NCBI GenBank assembly: GCA_003214855.1
Contig: QCLC01000015.1
Location: 1 to 39,493 of the forward strand
Direction: 5' to 3'
Origin: Prochlorococcus sp. AG-412-I05
Lineage (GTDB): Bacteria; Cyanobacteriota; Cyanobacteriia; PCC-6307; Cyanobiaceae
Length of the DNA stretch: 39,493 bases
The position numbers and the translations under genes were made by a program. Of this stretch, positions 1-9,749 are shown in pieces. The notes beneath the pieces are model-generated. The model had not been told where the DNA came from, did no database searches, and saw only the letters and a list, made by a program, of their open reading frames with translations. Every line of letters starts with the position of its first letter. Position 1 is the first letter of the stretch.

Positions 1-1767
1 GTCCCACGCAGAGATGTCGCAGGTGCCGCCACGTCCAGGGCCATCACAAGCAAAGGCATAGCCGAAGTCCTTTTTGTCGGGCATCAGCTTGGAACCTCTT
101 GCATCAAGTGCACCCTTGATCAAGATCAATGCAGTGGTGTGAAGACCCAAGGCAATGCCATGGTGAACCAGGAAGTCTCCTGGGCCAATAGGCATGAAGT
201 TGGAAACTTCTGGACTGGCATTAATCAGATCCATCCAGTAGTGATCCCCAGGCATCCCAGCCGCAGCTAAGGATGGGGCACTATTTGCATTCGCAAGCAG
301 CACATCAAGGCCATACATGACCTTGCCACTGGCGGCCTGAATGAACTGAGCAAAGATGGGCTCAACAAGGATCTGCTTTTCGGGGGTTCCGAAAGCAATC
401 ACCACATCGTTATGGAGATACAGCGCCAGGGTGTGGAAACCGAGGAGCATGCAAACCCAGCTCAAGTGACTGATCAGTGCTTCTTTGGTTTCTAAGACCC
501 TTGCAAGAACATTGTCCTTATTGGCCTCAGGGTCATAGTCACGGACAAAGAAGATTGCTCCGTGAGAGAAGGCACCGCACATCAAGAAGATGGCGATGTA
601 CTGATGGTGGGTGTAAAGAGCTGCCTGAGTGGTGTAATCCTGCGCAATGAAGGCATACGAGGGCAAGGCGCCCATGTGATGCGCTACAAGACTGGCTGCT
701 GTACCTAGACAGGCAAGAGCAAGACCAAGTTGGAAGTGCAGGGAGTTGTTGATCGTATCGGTGATCCCGTTGTGATTGAGACCGTAGTGACCGATTTTTT
801 CTCGGAAACCATCCTTATGAGGATCATTGGGATGATTGGTGTTGTGACCGTCGGTGATTTCCTTAAAGGTATGGCCGATACCGAAGCTGTTCCGGTACAT
901 GTGGCCACCGATGATCATGAAGACACCGATCGCAATGTGGTGGTGCGAGATGTCAGTCAGCCAAAGGGCACCACTCTGTGGATGAACACCACCTAGGAAA
1001 GTAAGGATGGCCGTGCCAGCGCCTTCAGAAGTACCAAAGGCATGATTCAAAGAATCAGGATTCTGTGCATAGGCTCCCCAGTTTCCTGTGAAGAATGGGG
1101 TCAACCCTTCAGGGTGTGGAAGAACTGTGAGGAAGTTGTCCCAACCGACGTGCTGACCACGTGATTCAGGAATGGCCACGTGAACGAGGTGACCAGTCCA
1201 GGCGATGTTGGTGAAACCGAACAACACTGCGAGGTGATGATTCATCATCGCCTCAGCGTTCTTGAACCACGCCAGCGAAGGACGGAACTTTGGCTGTAAA
1301 TGCAGCCAGCCACCGAACAAGAGCCAGGCAACCAGGATGTCAATGAAGATGGCGCCCTGGTAAAGCTCTGTATTGGTGCGCATTCCGATGGTGTACCACC
1401 AGTGGTACAAACCGGAATAGCAAATGTTTACTGGACGGGATGCACCCGCTTGAGTCAAAGCATCACTGATGCCTTGACCAAAGTGGGGATCCCAAATTGC
1501 GTGGGCAATAGGTTGAACATTTTGTGGGTCGGCGACCCACTGTTCGAAGTTGCCCTGCCAGGCGATATGGAACAGGTTTCCTGCAACCCATAGGCCAATA
1601 ACAGCCAGATGACCGAAATGGGTAGAGAACAGCTTTTGGTAAAGCCGTTCTTCGGTCATGCCGTCGTGGCTCTCGAAGTCGTGAGCCGTGGCTATGCCGT
1701 ACCAAATACGGCGGGTTGTAGGGTCCTGTGCCAGACCCTGGCTGAACGAAGGAAATTTCGTTGCCAT
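1..1767 (-). CDS. psaB: Photosystem I P700 apoprotein A2 (PsaB), 3' end outside window
   Basis: PsaB pairs with PsaA to form the membrane core of photosystem I, binding P700, most antenna chlorophyll and the F_X iron-sulfur cluster. The frame is open from an ATG at 1765-1767 to base 1, giving 589 codons; the family is usually about 740 residues, so roughly the last 150 lie outside the window. The N-terminus reads [20 protein letters not shown], typical of the family. The F_X loop [10 protein letters not shown] sits at about residues 574-583 and supplies two cluster cysteines. His-rich segments such as DISHHHIA fit chlorophyll-binding transmembrane helices. The gene starts 21 bases after the psaA stop, so the two are surely co-transcribed from upstream of psaA. 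No frame damage is seen. Confidence 0.98.
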   Translation of the reverse strand, partial: MATKFPSFSQGLAQDPTTRRIWYGIATAHDFESHDGMTEERLYQKLFSTHFGHLAVIGLWVAGNLFHIAWQGNFEQWVADPQNVQPIAHAIWDPHFGQGISDALTQAGASRPVNICYSGLYHWWYTIGMRTNTELYQGAIFIDILVAWLLFGGWLHLQPKFRPSLAWFKNAEAMMNHHLAVLFGFTNIAWTGHLVHVAIPESRGQHVGWDNFLTVLPHPEGLTPFFTGNWGAYAQNPDSLNHAFGTSEGAGTAILTFLGGVHPQSGALWLTDISHHHIAIGVFMIIGGHMYRNSFGIGHTFKEITDGHNTNHPNDPHKDGFREKIGHYGLNHNGITDTINNSLHFQLGLALACLGTAASLVAHHMGALPSYAFIAQDYTTQAALYTHHQYIAIFLMCGAFSHGAIFFVRDYDPEANKDNVLARVLETKEALISHLSWVCMLLGFHTLALYLHNDVVIAFGTPEKQILVEPIFAQFIQAASGKVMYGLDVLLANANSAPSLAAAGMPGDHYWMDLINASPEVSNFMPIGPGDFLVHHGIALGLHTTALILIKGALDARGSKLMPDKKDFGYAFACDGPGRGGTCDISAWD

Positions 1768-1788
1768 GTGGGGAAAGGTCAGGAAAGG

Positions 1789-4119
1789 TCAGCCGAGCCC
1801 AAGAAGGCGGGCATGGAAGAAGGCCCAGGTGGTCACAATGCCACCAAACAGGAAGTGGGTTACACCAACTGCACGGCCCTGCGTAATCGAAAGTGCCCGG
1901 GGCTGGATGGTGGGAGCAAGCTTGAGCTTGTTATGAGCCCAGATAATGGATTCAAATAGCTCCTGCCAGTAGCCACGGCCGCTGAACAAGAACATCAAGC
2001 TAAAGGCCCACACGAAGTGGCCACCAAGGAATAAGAGGCCATAGCCACTGAGGCCAGTGCCGTAGCTCGTGAGCACCTGTGAGGACTGAGCCCAGAGGAA
2101 GTCACGGAACCAACCATTCACAGTGATGGCACTTTGAGCAAAGTTGCCAGAAACTAGATGAGTCACACTGCCGTCTGAATTAACAGTGCCCCATACATCG
2201 CTTTGCATCTTCCACGAGAAGTAGAAGATCACCATCGAGAGGGAGTTGTACATCCAGAACAGGCCTAGGAACACGTGGTCCCAAGAGGAAACCTGGCAGG
2301 TACCACCACGACCTGGGCCATCGCAAGAGAAGCGGAAGCCAAGATTGGCCTTGTCAGGAACAAGACGGGAACTGCGTGCAAAAAGCACACCCTTAAGAAG
2401 GATGAGGCAAGTTACGTGAATGGTGAAGGCATGGATGTGGTGAATCATCAAGTCGGCTGTTCCCAAGGGAATAGCCATCAGAGCCACCTTGCCACCCACT
2501 GCTACAACACTTCCGTTAAACACATCACTAACTGCACCTGGCAGACCTGTTGCCGTGCCAACCACAGACGATGTGCCAATTGAAGACGCCCAAAGGCTTT
2601 GGATCCACTGAGCTAAGACAGGCTGCAACTGGATTGCAGAGTCGCTGAACATGTCTTGGGAACGACCCAAAGCACGCATGCTGTCGTTGTGTATATAAAG
2701 ACCGAAGCTGTGGAAGCCAAGGAACATACACACCCAGTTGAGGTGACTGATAATGGCGTCCCGTGCCTTGAACATGCGGTCAAGCACGTTATCGACGTGA
2801 ACTGAGACGTCATAGTCACGAATGACTGCGATGCCAGCGTGAGCGGCTGCTCCGCAAATCATCAAGCCACCAATCCACATGTGGTGTGTGAATAGCCCAA
2901 GAACCGTTGCGTAATCAGTCGCTAGGTATGGATAAGGCGGCAGAGAATACATGTGGTGTGCTACCACGATGCTTCCTGAACCAATGCAGGCCAAGTTCAC
3001 TGCCAGCTGAGCATGCCAGCTATTGGAAAGGAACTCGAAGAGACCTTTATGCCCATTGGGAGCTGGGAATAACAGGGGATCACCCTTTACGTTCCCCATG
3101 ATCTCTTTCATGCTGTGGCCGATACCGAACCTTGAGCGGTATACGTGGCCTCCAAACATCAAAAAGACCGCCCATGCCAAATGGTGATGAGCAACATCAG
3201 TACTCCATAGAGCACCTGTTACAGGATTCACTCCTCCGTTGTTGGTGAGAAAATCACTAAAGGCCCACCAATTAGCCGAGAAGAAATTCCCAACGCCTGA
3301 AGCAAGACCTGGATAAATCTGTCCAACGAGGTCAGCGTTGTAGAGCTCGTGTGGCAGAGGGATATCCGCTGCAGTGGCAATGGTCTTGCCATCAAGCACC
3401 ATTGGAGTGCCTGCATCTATGGCATCCAAAAGGGCGTTGGTGGGGTTGGCCACATGGATCAAGTGGCCTGTCCAACCAAGAGAGCCCAAGCCAAACAGAC
3501 CAATCTGATGGTGCTGAAGCATCGACTCAATCTTCTTAAACCACTCAAGCTTTGGAGCTGCTTTGTGGTAGTGGAAGATTCCGCCATGGAGAACCAGGGC
3601 AGCCATGATTAGGGCACCAGTTGCCAGAGCCATAAGCTCTGTCTCACTAGTAATTCCCCAAGCCCTCCACATTTGGAAAATGCCGGAGGTGATCTGGATG
3701 CCGTTAAAGCCGGCACCCATCTCTGCATTCATGATTTCTTGACCGACGATTGGCCAAACGACCTGCGCACTTGCTTTCACGTGCGTGGGGTCGGCTAGCC
3801 AGCCGGAGTAGTTGGAGAAGCGGGCACCGTGGAAGAAGGCACCGCTTAACCAAATAAACACTATGGCCAAATGGCCGAAGTGCGCCGAAAAGATCTTCCG
3901 GCTGGTTTCTTCCAGATCCCCAATGTGGGTATCGAAGTCGTGGGCGTCAGCGTGGAGGTTCCAAATCCAGGTTGTGGAGTTTGGTCCTTTAGCGAGGCTT
4001 TTCGAGAAAAATCCGGGTTGTTCGAATTTTTCGAAGTCGGCTGGAACGTGGTCCCGGTCGACTGGTTGATCGTAAATGGGCTTCGCTTTTTCCCCACGCT
4101 CTGGTGGGCTGATGGTCAT
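1789..4119 (-). CDS. psaA: Photosystem I P700 apoprotein A1 (PsaA)
   Basis: PsaA is the partner of PsaB in the photosystem I reaction centre of the thylakoid membrane. The 776-residue product starts [17 protein letters not shown] and ends [10 protein letters not shown]. The F_X ligand loop [10 protein letters not shown] is at residues 599-608. The start ATG has an AGGA Shine-Dalgarno-like stretch about 8 bases upstream. It is about 25 residues longer than the freshwater cyanobacterial protein as I recall it; the extra residues appear to lie mainly in the loop with [20 protein letters not shown]. Such extensions are known in marine picocyanobacteria, so this is not a sign of damage. psaB follows after 21 bases. 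The long structured leader upstream (4120 on) may carry regulation. Confidence 0.98.
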   Translation of the reverse strand: MTISPPERGEKAKPIYDQPVDRDHVPADFEKFEQPGFFSKSLAKGPNSTTWIWNLHADAHDFDTHIGDLEETSRKIFSAHFGHLAIVFIWLSGAFFHGARFSNYSGWLADPTHVKASAQVVWPIVGQEIMNAEMGAGFNGIQITSGIFQMWRAWGITSETELMALATGALIMAALVLHGGIFHYHKAAPKLEWFKKIESMLQHHQIGLFGLGSLGWTGHLIHVANPTNALLDAIDAGTPMVLDGKTIATAADIPLPHELYNADLVGQIYPGLASGVGNFFSANWWAFSDFLTNNGGVNPVTGALWSTDVAHHHLAWAVFLMFGGHVYRSRFGIGHSMKEIMGNVKGDPLLFPAPNGHKGLFEFLSNSWHAQLAVNLACIGSGSIVVAHHMYSLPPYPYLATDYATVLGLFTHHMWIGGLMICGAAAHAGIAVIRDYDVSVHVDNVLDRMFKARDAIISHLNWVCMFLGFHSFGLYIHNDSMRALGRSQDMFSDSAIQLQPVLAQWIQSLWASSIGTSSVVGTATGLPGAVSDVFNGSVVAVGGKVALMAIPLGTADLMIHHIHAFTIHVTCLILLKGVLFARSSRLVPDKANLGFRFSCDGPGRGGTCQVSSWDHVFLGLFWMYNSLSMVIFYFSWKMQSDVWGTVNSDGSVTHLVSGNFAQSAITVNGWFRDFLWAQSSQVLTSYGTGLSGYGLLFLGGHFVWAFSLMFLFSGRGYWQELFESIIWAHNKLKLAPTIQPRALSITQGRAVGVTHFLFGGIVTTWAFFHARLLGLG

Positions 4120-4630
4120 CGAGAGGTTCCTCGAGGGACGGGATCGAGGTGGAGGTCCACCCCTTCGACAGGCCCATGGGCTTGCCGGGGCCCCGGAGAC
4201 ACCACCACCGAAGTGGTGCTGATACCGGGCGCCAGCACAAGTCGAAAGTCGAAACTCAGACTCACACTGGAGCGATGGGCCCCTACAAGGGGACCGCTTC
4301 GAGCAGCATAAAGCTGAGCACCACTCACTACGACAGCAAGTAACAAATGTTCTATCCGCTCGCTAATCAGTGGGGGCCTGGCGTCTGCAGAAGGGCCGCT
4401 GACAGAAGCGGATCATTAATACACGTAAGTTTACAACTCCAAAAGAAGCGTATTTTCAACGCTAATTAACATAAATCAATCAACTAATCCAACACTGCCG
4501 CCTTGCAAGGAGTTGCCACGCTTTTACCCACACCTGGTGGCTGCCCAGAATGACCAAATCTTGCCCCCCTCCAATGCCGCTTTCGAGCCGGCGTCAGCAA
4601 TTCAATCTGTCGTTATGGCATGGGAAGGCC
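4120..4630 (-). promoter_or_regulatory. psaA leader and divergent intergenic region with clustered palindromes
   Basis: This stretch of about 510 bases between divergent psaA and the 4631 gene has no convincing gene, although short open frames cross it. Near psaA it holds a CACCAC-UUCG-GUGGUG hairpin when read on the minus strand (4203-4218), a perfect 12-base palindrome CCGGGGCCCCGG (4185-4196) and GCCCATGGGC (4172-4181). An AT-rich block at about 4409-4490 is the likely place for promoters in both directions, but I could not fix -10/-35 boxes with confidence. The palindromes lie within about 100 bases upstream of the psaA start, so they would fall in its transcript leader if the promoter is in the AT-rich block. 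Confidence 0.45.
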
Positions 4631-5914
4631 ATGCGCCTATTGCAAGGCCTGGTGTTGGTTGTGCTGCTGAGCATCTCTGGGCTCTCTCCCGCACAAGCCC
4701 TGCCAGGCTGGCCCTTTAACAACCAAAACAGGGAACGTTCAACCACGCAAGCCCTACTGGAGCCAGCACCAACTGGAACTCTGCAAGAGATTGCCCCACC
4801 AGGCGCTGTTCAACAACTGCGAGAGCAGCTAGGCAAGCATCACCCCCAACTGAGCCTTGTAAGCCCAACAGACGGGACAGTTCTGAAGAAGGATGGGAGC
4901 TGGGAGCTCTTGCTCAATTTGAAGGACTGGCCACTCGCCAACGATCCAGAACTAGGCCTCGGTGCCCATGTTGTGGTGCAACTTGATGAGAATCCACCTC
5001 TGCGCATTAGTGAAGCAGATGGTGGCCAACTGCGTATTGCGATGGAAGGCCTGCTGCCTGGAAGTCACAGACTCAGCGCCTACGCCGCTTATCCATGGGG
5101 CGAAGCTGTAAAGGAGCCCAAGGCCAGCCTGCAATGGCGGCTCCATCAGCTTCAACCTCTGCAAAAAACGCAACCGACAGAAGATGAGCCTTGGTTCGTC
5201 ACCGTTAGCCCCTCAGAACTCAGCAACACTGAACCCCTTCTATTGGACTGGTTGATTTGGAATGCTCCGATTCAGAACCTTAAAGAAGGAGATGGCCGCT
5301 GGCGACTCCAAGTGAGTGTGAATGGTGAAAGCTTCCAAATCACTCACCAAGACGCCATTTGGATCAAGGGCCTGCCCTCAGGGTCAGGCCCCATTAGCGT
5401 GCAAACAGAGATGCTCGACGGCTTTGGCAAGCCAATTAATCCAGTATTCAATAACCAACTGAGGATTGTTCAGACCAGGGCAGCAGACAAGCCAGCTTGG
5501 ATGCAGGCAATGCTGACGAAACAGCAAATAGCCAGACTCTTAGGCGAACCCCAGCCAGAAGAAGACCAGCCTTTGGCTGATCAAACCCCTCAAGACATAA
5601 AAGAACCCCCGCAAATCTCGACAGTTGACAACGCATCAGAACCAAAACCTCTCCAAGACGCACTTTCTGAGCCGTCTGCAAAACAGGAGTTGCCGCTCTC
5701 AAGCCAACCCGAGTCAGAGCTCGAGATAGGAGCAGAACTAAAGCCAGAAGCCGAAGCCGAATCTGCTCTCGAGCCAACTCCTGATCTAGAACCAAACCCT
5801 GATCCAGACTCTCCTCTAGAGCCAACTCCTGATCTAGAACCAAACCCTGATCCAGACTCTCCTTTAGAGCCAACTCCTGATCTAGAACCAAAACTCAAAG
5901 CAGACACGACCTAA
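4631..5914 (+). CDS. Predicted secreted protein with Ig-like middle and C-terminal 16-residue repeats
   Basis: I do not recognise a named family. Starting at the ATG at 4631, the protein opens MRLLQGLVLVVLLSISGLSP then AQA, a textbook signal peptide with cleavage near AQA-LPG. The frame also contains an upstream ATG at 4550, but that start would bury the signal peptide behind 27 residues, so I prefer 4631. The middle (about 60-280) looks beta-rich, with two parts that begin like Ig/fibronectin domains (LSLVSPTDGTVL and WFVTVSPSELSN). The last 120 residues are acidic, proline-rich and low in complexity, ending in repeats of LEPTPDLEPNPDPDSP. It is probably a periplasmic or envelope protein. 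Function unknown; nothing in the neighbourhood (psaA, cobJ) indicates one. Confidence 0.8.
   Translation: MRLLQGLVLVVLLSISGLSPAQALPGWPFNNQNRERSTTQALLEPAPTGTLQEIAPPGAVQQLREQLGKHHPQLSLVSPTDGTVLKKDGSWELLLNLKDWPLANDPELGLGAHVVVQLDENPPLRISEADGGQLRIAMEGLLPGSHRLSAYAAYPWGEAVKEPKASLQWRLHQLQPLQKTQPTEDEPWFVTVSPSELSNTEPLLLDWLIWNAPIQNLKEGDGRWRLQVSVNGESFQITHQDAIWIKGLPSGSGPISVQTEMLDGFGKPINPVFNNQLRIVQTRAADKPAWMQAMLTKQQIARLLGEPQPEEDQPLADQTPQDIKEPPQISTVDNASEPKPLQDALSEPSAKQELPLSSQPESELEIGAELKPEAEAESALEPTPDLEPNPDPDSPLEPTPDLEPNPDPDSPLEPTPDLEPKLKADTT
5768..5893 (+). repeat. In-gene tandem repeat, 48-bp unit, about 2.6 copies
   Basis: Two 48-base units (5768-5815 and 5816-5863) are nearly identical, and a partial third (5864 to about 5893) follows before the sequence diverges to the stop. 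Each unit encodes LEPTPDLEPNPDPDSP. The units differ in their first codon (CTC, CTA, TTA), which suggests recent duplication with little drift. The array is in frame, so copy-number change would alter tail length without breaking the protein. Confidence 0.95.
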
Positions 5915-6113
5915 GCCTCCCCAGGACCCAATTCCTAACCCTCTTGGCCAACCCTTGATTGATCCAAAAGCATGCTTTAACGCTCGTGCCTAGATCAAAT
6001 AAAAAGCAACAGCCTCCAACGTTCCCCTTGGCCAAACTGCCCTGACCCATTCCGACGCACCTAGCCCCGCTCTGCGCCTGGCTCTTGGTCTCTCTGTCAG
6101 TGCCTGGCCACTT

Positions 6114-7892
6114 TTGCAAAGGCTTGAAAGACGCCACCAGGTGGATCAACTGGCCCTTACCCCGCATGCAGCAAACAGGCTCGACAAAACACCTCAAGGC
6201 CTTGTAGTTGGCCCCGCCAGCGAAGTACTGAGCAGACACTGGCAGCCCAAAGGGGTCTTGCTCATCGTGGGTGCTATCGGCGCAGTGACTCGCTTAATTG
6301 CTCCATTACTGATTGGAAAGGACAAAGATCCCGCCGTGATCGTCCTTGATGCCCATGGCAAACACGTCGTGCCATTGCTGGGGGGTCACCAGGCCGGCGC
6401 AGAACAACTTGCCATGGAACTGGCCGCAGAGCTAGGAGGTCATGCCGTACTCACCGGAGACGCCAACAGCCAAAACCGCTTGGCCCTCGATAGTTTTGGC
6501 GAAGGCTGGGGCTGGCGACGTAGCGGCAACCGCGACAACTGGAATCAGCTGATGCTGACCCAAGCCCAAGGTGGGAAGCTTTTGCTGCTGCAGCGTTCTG
6601 GTGCGATGTTTTGGCAAACAACTGCTGCTGCACAAGACGTTTTTGATGCCAATGCCAATGTTGATAAAGCTCGGCCAGCCCAGCTAACCATCGGCCCACA
6701 AAGCAGCATGTCTTGCAGCTGGCATCCCGCCAGTCTTTGGATTGGCATTGGCTGCGAACGCAATACAAGCCTGAGCCTGCTTGAGCGCGCCGTGGCAGCG
6801 GCCCTGGCAGAGGCAGGCCTTGCCCCAGAGGCAGTCGCAGGCCTTGCCAGCATTGACCGAAAGGCCGATGAGACCGCCCTGCTCGCTCTCGCGCAAGCAA
6901 AGGACTGGCCTGTGCGCTTCTTCAACGCTGATGCCCTCGCAGAAGTTGACGTCCCCACACCTTCTGCTGTGGTGGCAGCCACCATGGGCACCTCTTCCGT
7001 GGCCGAAGCAGCAGCACTACTCGCAGCTCGCACCAACGGCACTTTGCTGCTAGCCAAACAGATCCACCACGCCCAAAACGCTGAACATGGTGCTGCCACC
7101 ATCGCCATCAGCGAAGCCAATCAACCTTTTGCACCGCAAAGAGGCGAATTGCATCTGATCGGAAGCGGCCCTGGAGATTTGGCCTTTCTCACCCAAGATG
7201 CCCGTGCAGCCCTAGCCCGCAGTGCCATATGGGTTGGATACGGCCTCTACCTCGATCTACTGGAACCGTTGCGCCGCCCAGATCAAGCCCGTTTGGACGG
7301 CCAACTCACTCGCGAACGGGATCGTTGCCTTCAGGCCCTGGAGCTAGCCCAACAGGGAGCACGAGTCGCCTTGATCTCTTCAGGAGACAGTGGCATCTAC
7401 GGCATGGCCGGCCTAGCCCTGGAACTATGGCTCACAAAACCCCCTCGTGATCGGCCACAATTTCAGGTGCATCCAGGCCTCTCAGCCCTGCAATTAGCCG
7501 CCGCCAAGGTAGGTGCGCCTCTGATGCACGATTTCTGCAGCGTGAGTCTCAGCGATCGCCTCACTCCCTGGGCAAAGATTGAAACCCGCCTGAAAAGTGC
7601 AGCTAGCGGAGATTTCGTGGTAGCCCTTTACAACCCACGCTCTCAAGAACGCTACTGGCAGCTGACCCGTGCCATAGATCTATTGCTGGAACATCGAGCC
7701 CCTAACACGCCCGTGGTCTTGGCACGTCAACTTGGACGAGCGCAGGAAGGCATACAGGTCCACACACTGCAGACGCTGCCAGTTAAAGAGGTGGACATGC
7801 TCACGCTTGTGCTCATCGGCAATAGCAGCAGTCGTTTGCAAGACAATCATGTGGTGACACCAAGGGGATACCCCGGAGCCGAACTGGCTTGA
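6114..7892 (+). CDS. cobJ: Fused cobalt-precorrin-5A hydrolase (CbiG) / precorrin-3B C17-methyltransferase (CobJ)
   Basis: This is a bifunctional corrinoid-biosynthesis enzyme of the cytoplasm. The first ~330 residues match CbiG, which opens the delta-lactone of cobalt-precorrin-5A: there is a central VGAIGAVTRLIAPLL segment, a DPAVIVLDAHG segment and the C-terminal WIGIGCERNTS / ASIDRKADE motifs. From about residue 344 (GELHLIGSGPGDLAFLT) it is a SAM-dependent CobJ/CbiH C17-methyltransferase, with the GSGPGD start and SSGDSGIYGMAG loop of the family. This fusion is known in cyanobacteria. The given start is TTG at 6114, the only usual start codon in the frame, which stays open upstream to 6003. 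Residues encoded just upstream (LALGLSVSAWPL) look like part of CbiG, so the true start may be further 5' and non-AUG. Confidence 0.92.
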   Translation: MQRLERRHQVDQLALTPHAANRLDKTPQGLVVGPASEVLSRHWQPKGVLLIVGAIGAVTRLIAPLLIGKDKDPAVIVLDAHGKHVVPLLGGHQAGAEQLAMELAAELGGHAVLTGDANSQNRLALDSFGEGWGWRRSGNRDNWNQLMLTQAQGGKLLLLQRSGAMFWQTTAAAQDVFDANANVDKARPAQLTIGPQSSMSCSWHPASLWIGIGCERNTSLSLLERAVAAALAEAGLAPEAVAGLASIDRKADETALLALAQAKDWPVRFFNADALAEVDVPTPSAVVAATMGTSSVAEAAALLAARTNGTLLLAKQIHHAQNAEHGAATIAISEANQPFAPQRGELHLIGSGPGDLAFLTQDARAALARSAIWVGYGLYLDLLEPLRRPDQARLDGQLTRERDRCLQALELAQQGARVALISSGDSGIYGMAGLALELWLTKPPRDRPQFQVHPGLSALQLAAAKVGAPLMHDFCSVSLSDRLTPWAKIETRLKSAASGDFVVALYNPRSQERYWQLTRAIDLLLEHRAPNTPVVLARQLGRAQEGIQVHTLQTLPVKEVDMLTLVLIGNSSSRLQDNHVVTPRGYPGAELA

Positions 7893-7903
7893 AAACAAGG
7901 CAG

Positions 7904-7920
7904 GTTCAGTCAAACTGAAC
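7904..7920. terminator. Hairpin between convergent cobJ and lycopene cyclase genes
   Basis: A perfect 7-base stem, GTTCAGT / ACTGAAC, with a 3-base loop sits 12 bases after the cobJ stop and about 55 bases past the lycopene cyclase stop on the other strand. No strong U-run follows on the plus strand; on the minus strand it is followed by a moderately T-rich stretch (CTGCCTTGTTTTC). It could serve as a weak terminator for both genes. Confidence 0.4.
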
Positions 7921-7973
7921 GTTGATTAAAGGCATCGCTGTTTCAAGGCATCGCTGACTTGATAGGGCCCTTT

Positions 7974-9254
7974 TTAGTGAGGCGGGAAAAGAAAGCGTGT
8001 AAGCAACTTCAACTCCCGACCCTGCATGCCCATCAGGCCCCAGCGAACACTCCAAGGGGCGCTAACAAACATGTTCACCATGGCAGCGACCAATTCCCGC
8101 AGGCTAAGGGTGTTGGTCAAAAATCCATACCATTCATCACTCGGCAAAGCAAAGAAACTGATAAAGAAATCCCGCAGTTGGGGCTCTTTAAAACGCATTA
8201 GCTTCTCAAGGCCAAATTGATAAAGGGCATGCTTACGCCGCAACTCCTTGGGCCACAGAGTCGCCCAACCTGCAGCCGCGAGCACCGCTGGCCCGGCCAT
8301 TGGATCCGCCATGGCTTCAGCCACAGCCTTGGCTAAATCTGGTGCGCGGCGCAGCATGCTGCCCACCAAATAGCCGGAAGCAGGGTGAACCATCGCCGCC
8401 GAGCCGCCGAAACCAAGCAGCGGTTGCTGAAGGTCAGGGAGAGGCAAATTCATCGGCAGGAAATAACCAAGCTCCTCGTGCTGCAATTCAGTGATCGTTA
8501 AGCCTTGATGAGCCAATCGCCGCTCCAAGCGTGAACGGAGGGTTTCTAAGGACACCGGAGGCGCGAGCCCTAGCGATGTTTCCTCTAAGAAGAAGCATCC
8601 CCCACCAAAGTCCATGGCATAAAGGAACGTGGGTGGCTCAGCTTTCTCCTCAGGGCTCAGATGATCACAGCGGTAGTCCATCAACACAAACTGGCCAGGC
8701 TCCACTGGCGGCTTGTTGAAACGTCCCACCACGCCAAAGCAGGTCTGAACCGCCACCGGCCCATGATCTACATGACGTAGAAACACCGGCTTATAGCCAG
8801 TTGCATCCACCACCAAGCGAGCTTGCAGCTCAACACCTTCGGCAGTTGTCACCGTACTAACGGTGGCATCAACAGCCAAATCAGTTGCGAGACCTTGATG
8901 CCAGGTCAAACCAGCAGCCTCGCATTGCTGCAACCAATGCTCCTGGAGCTTGATCTTGTCGAACAGTCCGTAATCCCGATGATGAAGACTGGGCCGATTC
9001 GCGTCAGCATTGGGGTCAGAGGCGCCTGGGCCAAAAAAACTCACTGTGTTCGACCAGCGGTGCTCGAGCAGGTGCCCCATATCAAAGGCATCCACCTCGT
9101 CACCCCAAATGCCATAGGTATAGGGCCATGGCTCGCGAGGATTGCCAACCGTTAGTGCTGAGACCTGTAAACCCTCCTTGCCCAGGGCTGCAGCAATGGC
9201 CAAGGCTGCCGGACCAGAACCAAGCACTAAGACATCCACCACTGCCTCTGTCAC
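7974..9254 (-). CDS. crtL: Lycopene cyclase (CrtL type)
   Basis: CrtL closes the ends of lycopene to make ionone rings, leading to beta- or alpha-carotene and then zeaxanthin. The 426-residue protein opens with a dinucleotide fold (VLVLGSGPAALAIAAAL, about 8-24), has the plant-type cyclase region WPYTYGIWGDEVD (about 43-55), VVDATGY (148-154) and the cyclase motif FLEETSL (222-228), followed by GGSAAMVHPASGYLVG. The start is GTG at 9252-9254 with a poor ribosome site. Picocyanobacteria carry two related paralogues, CrtL-b (beta) and CrtL-e (epsilon/beta); I cannot tell with certainty which this is, though beta is my first guess. It converges on cobJ. Confidence 0.85.
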   Translation of the reverse strand: MTEAVVDVLVLGSGPAALAIAAALGKEGLQVSALTVGNPREPWPYTYGIWGDEVDAFDMGHLLEHRWSNTVSFFGPGASDPNADANRPSLHHRDYGLFDKIKLQEHWLQQCEAAGLTWHQGLATDLAVDATVSTVTTAEGVELQARLVVDATGYKPVFLRHVDHGPVAVQTCFGVVGRFNKPPVEPGQFVLMDYRCDHLSPEEKAEPPTFLYAMDFGGGCFFLEETSLGLAPPVSLETLRSRLERRLAHQGLTITELQHEELGYFLPMNLPLPDLQQPLLGFGGSAAMVHPASGYLVGSMLRRAPDLAKAVAEAMADPMAGPAVLAAAGWATLWPKELRRKHALYQFGLEKLMRFKEPQLRDFFISFFALPSDEWYGFLTNTLSLRELVAAMVNMFVSAPWSVRWGLMGMQGRELKLLTRFLFPPH

Positions 9255-9463
9255 TGGCTCACCAGAACAATTGGTTGGGCGTAAGCCACCAGCAAAGGCA
9301 TGAGTAGACAGCGATAGACGTTGTTCCTCTCGTCAACCACCACTGCCAGGGATCGTCTCTTAAAACGAGACTACCGCCCCTCGTGATAGTGACTTAAACG
9401 ACATAGCTTTCTCGTGACTTTGCGACATCGCTGAAAGAGCAATCCTGTTGATAGCGCAGGCGC

Positions 9464-9745
9464 TCAGCGACAAGGCTTCATAACAGTGGTTCTTGCGATA
9501 GCCATTTGCTCATCCTTTGAGACGTACTCAATAGGAGTGTCTGACACAACAGCTTGAGCAGCACGGTCAAGCGGATAGAGCCCCAATAGACCACCCTTCC
9601 CAAAGGCTCCCAACCAATGCACCGACCACTCCACACGACAAGAAACAAGATAAATCGGCCGACCGTGATCAAAAGCAATGCGTGGGGTTAAGACAAAAAG
9701 AGCAACCACGATCGCTGCTAATACAAATAAAATTGCTGGTTTCAT
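9464..9745 (-). CDS. Small predicted membrane protein, unknown function
   Basis: The 93-residue product begins MKPAILFVLAAIVVALFVLT, a clear transmembrane or uncleaved signal segment, followed by a short soluble part with two cysteines. An AGAGGAA ribosome site lies about 9 bases before the ATG, which is better than most starts in the window and is the main reason to believe the gene is real. I do not recognise the family. A dubious ORF ends 4 bases upstream on the same strand (9750-10073). Role unknown; it may belong to the accessory stretch around the fusion oxidoreductase. Confidence 0.6.
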   Translation of the reverse strand: MKPAILFVLAAIVVALFVLTPRIAFDHGRPIYLVSCRVEWSVHWLGAFGKGGLLGLYPLDRAAQAVVSDTPIEYVSKDEQMAIARTTVMKPCR

Positions 9746-9749
9746 GACT

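Noticed and set aside
730-996. Plus-strand frames inside psaB and psaA
   Set aside because: Antisense shadows of highly constrained photosystem genes; no start signals or family matches.
5448-5907. Two long minus-strand frames opposite the repeat region (105 and 147 codons)
   Set aside because: They are periodic translations of the 48-base repeats of the real gene (Gly/Ser- or Leu/Asp-rich), a shadow effect.
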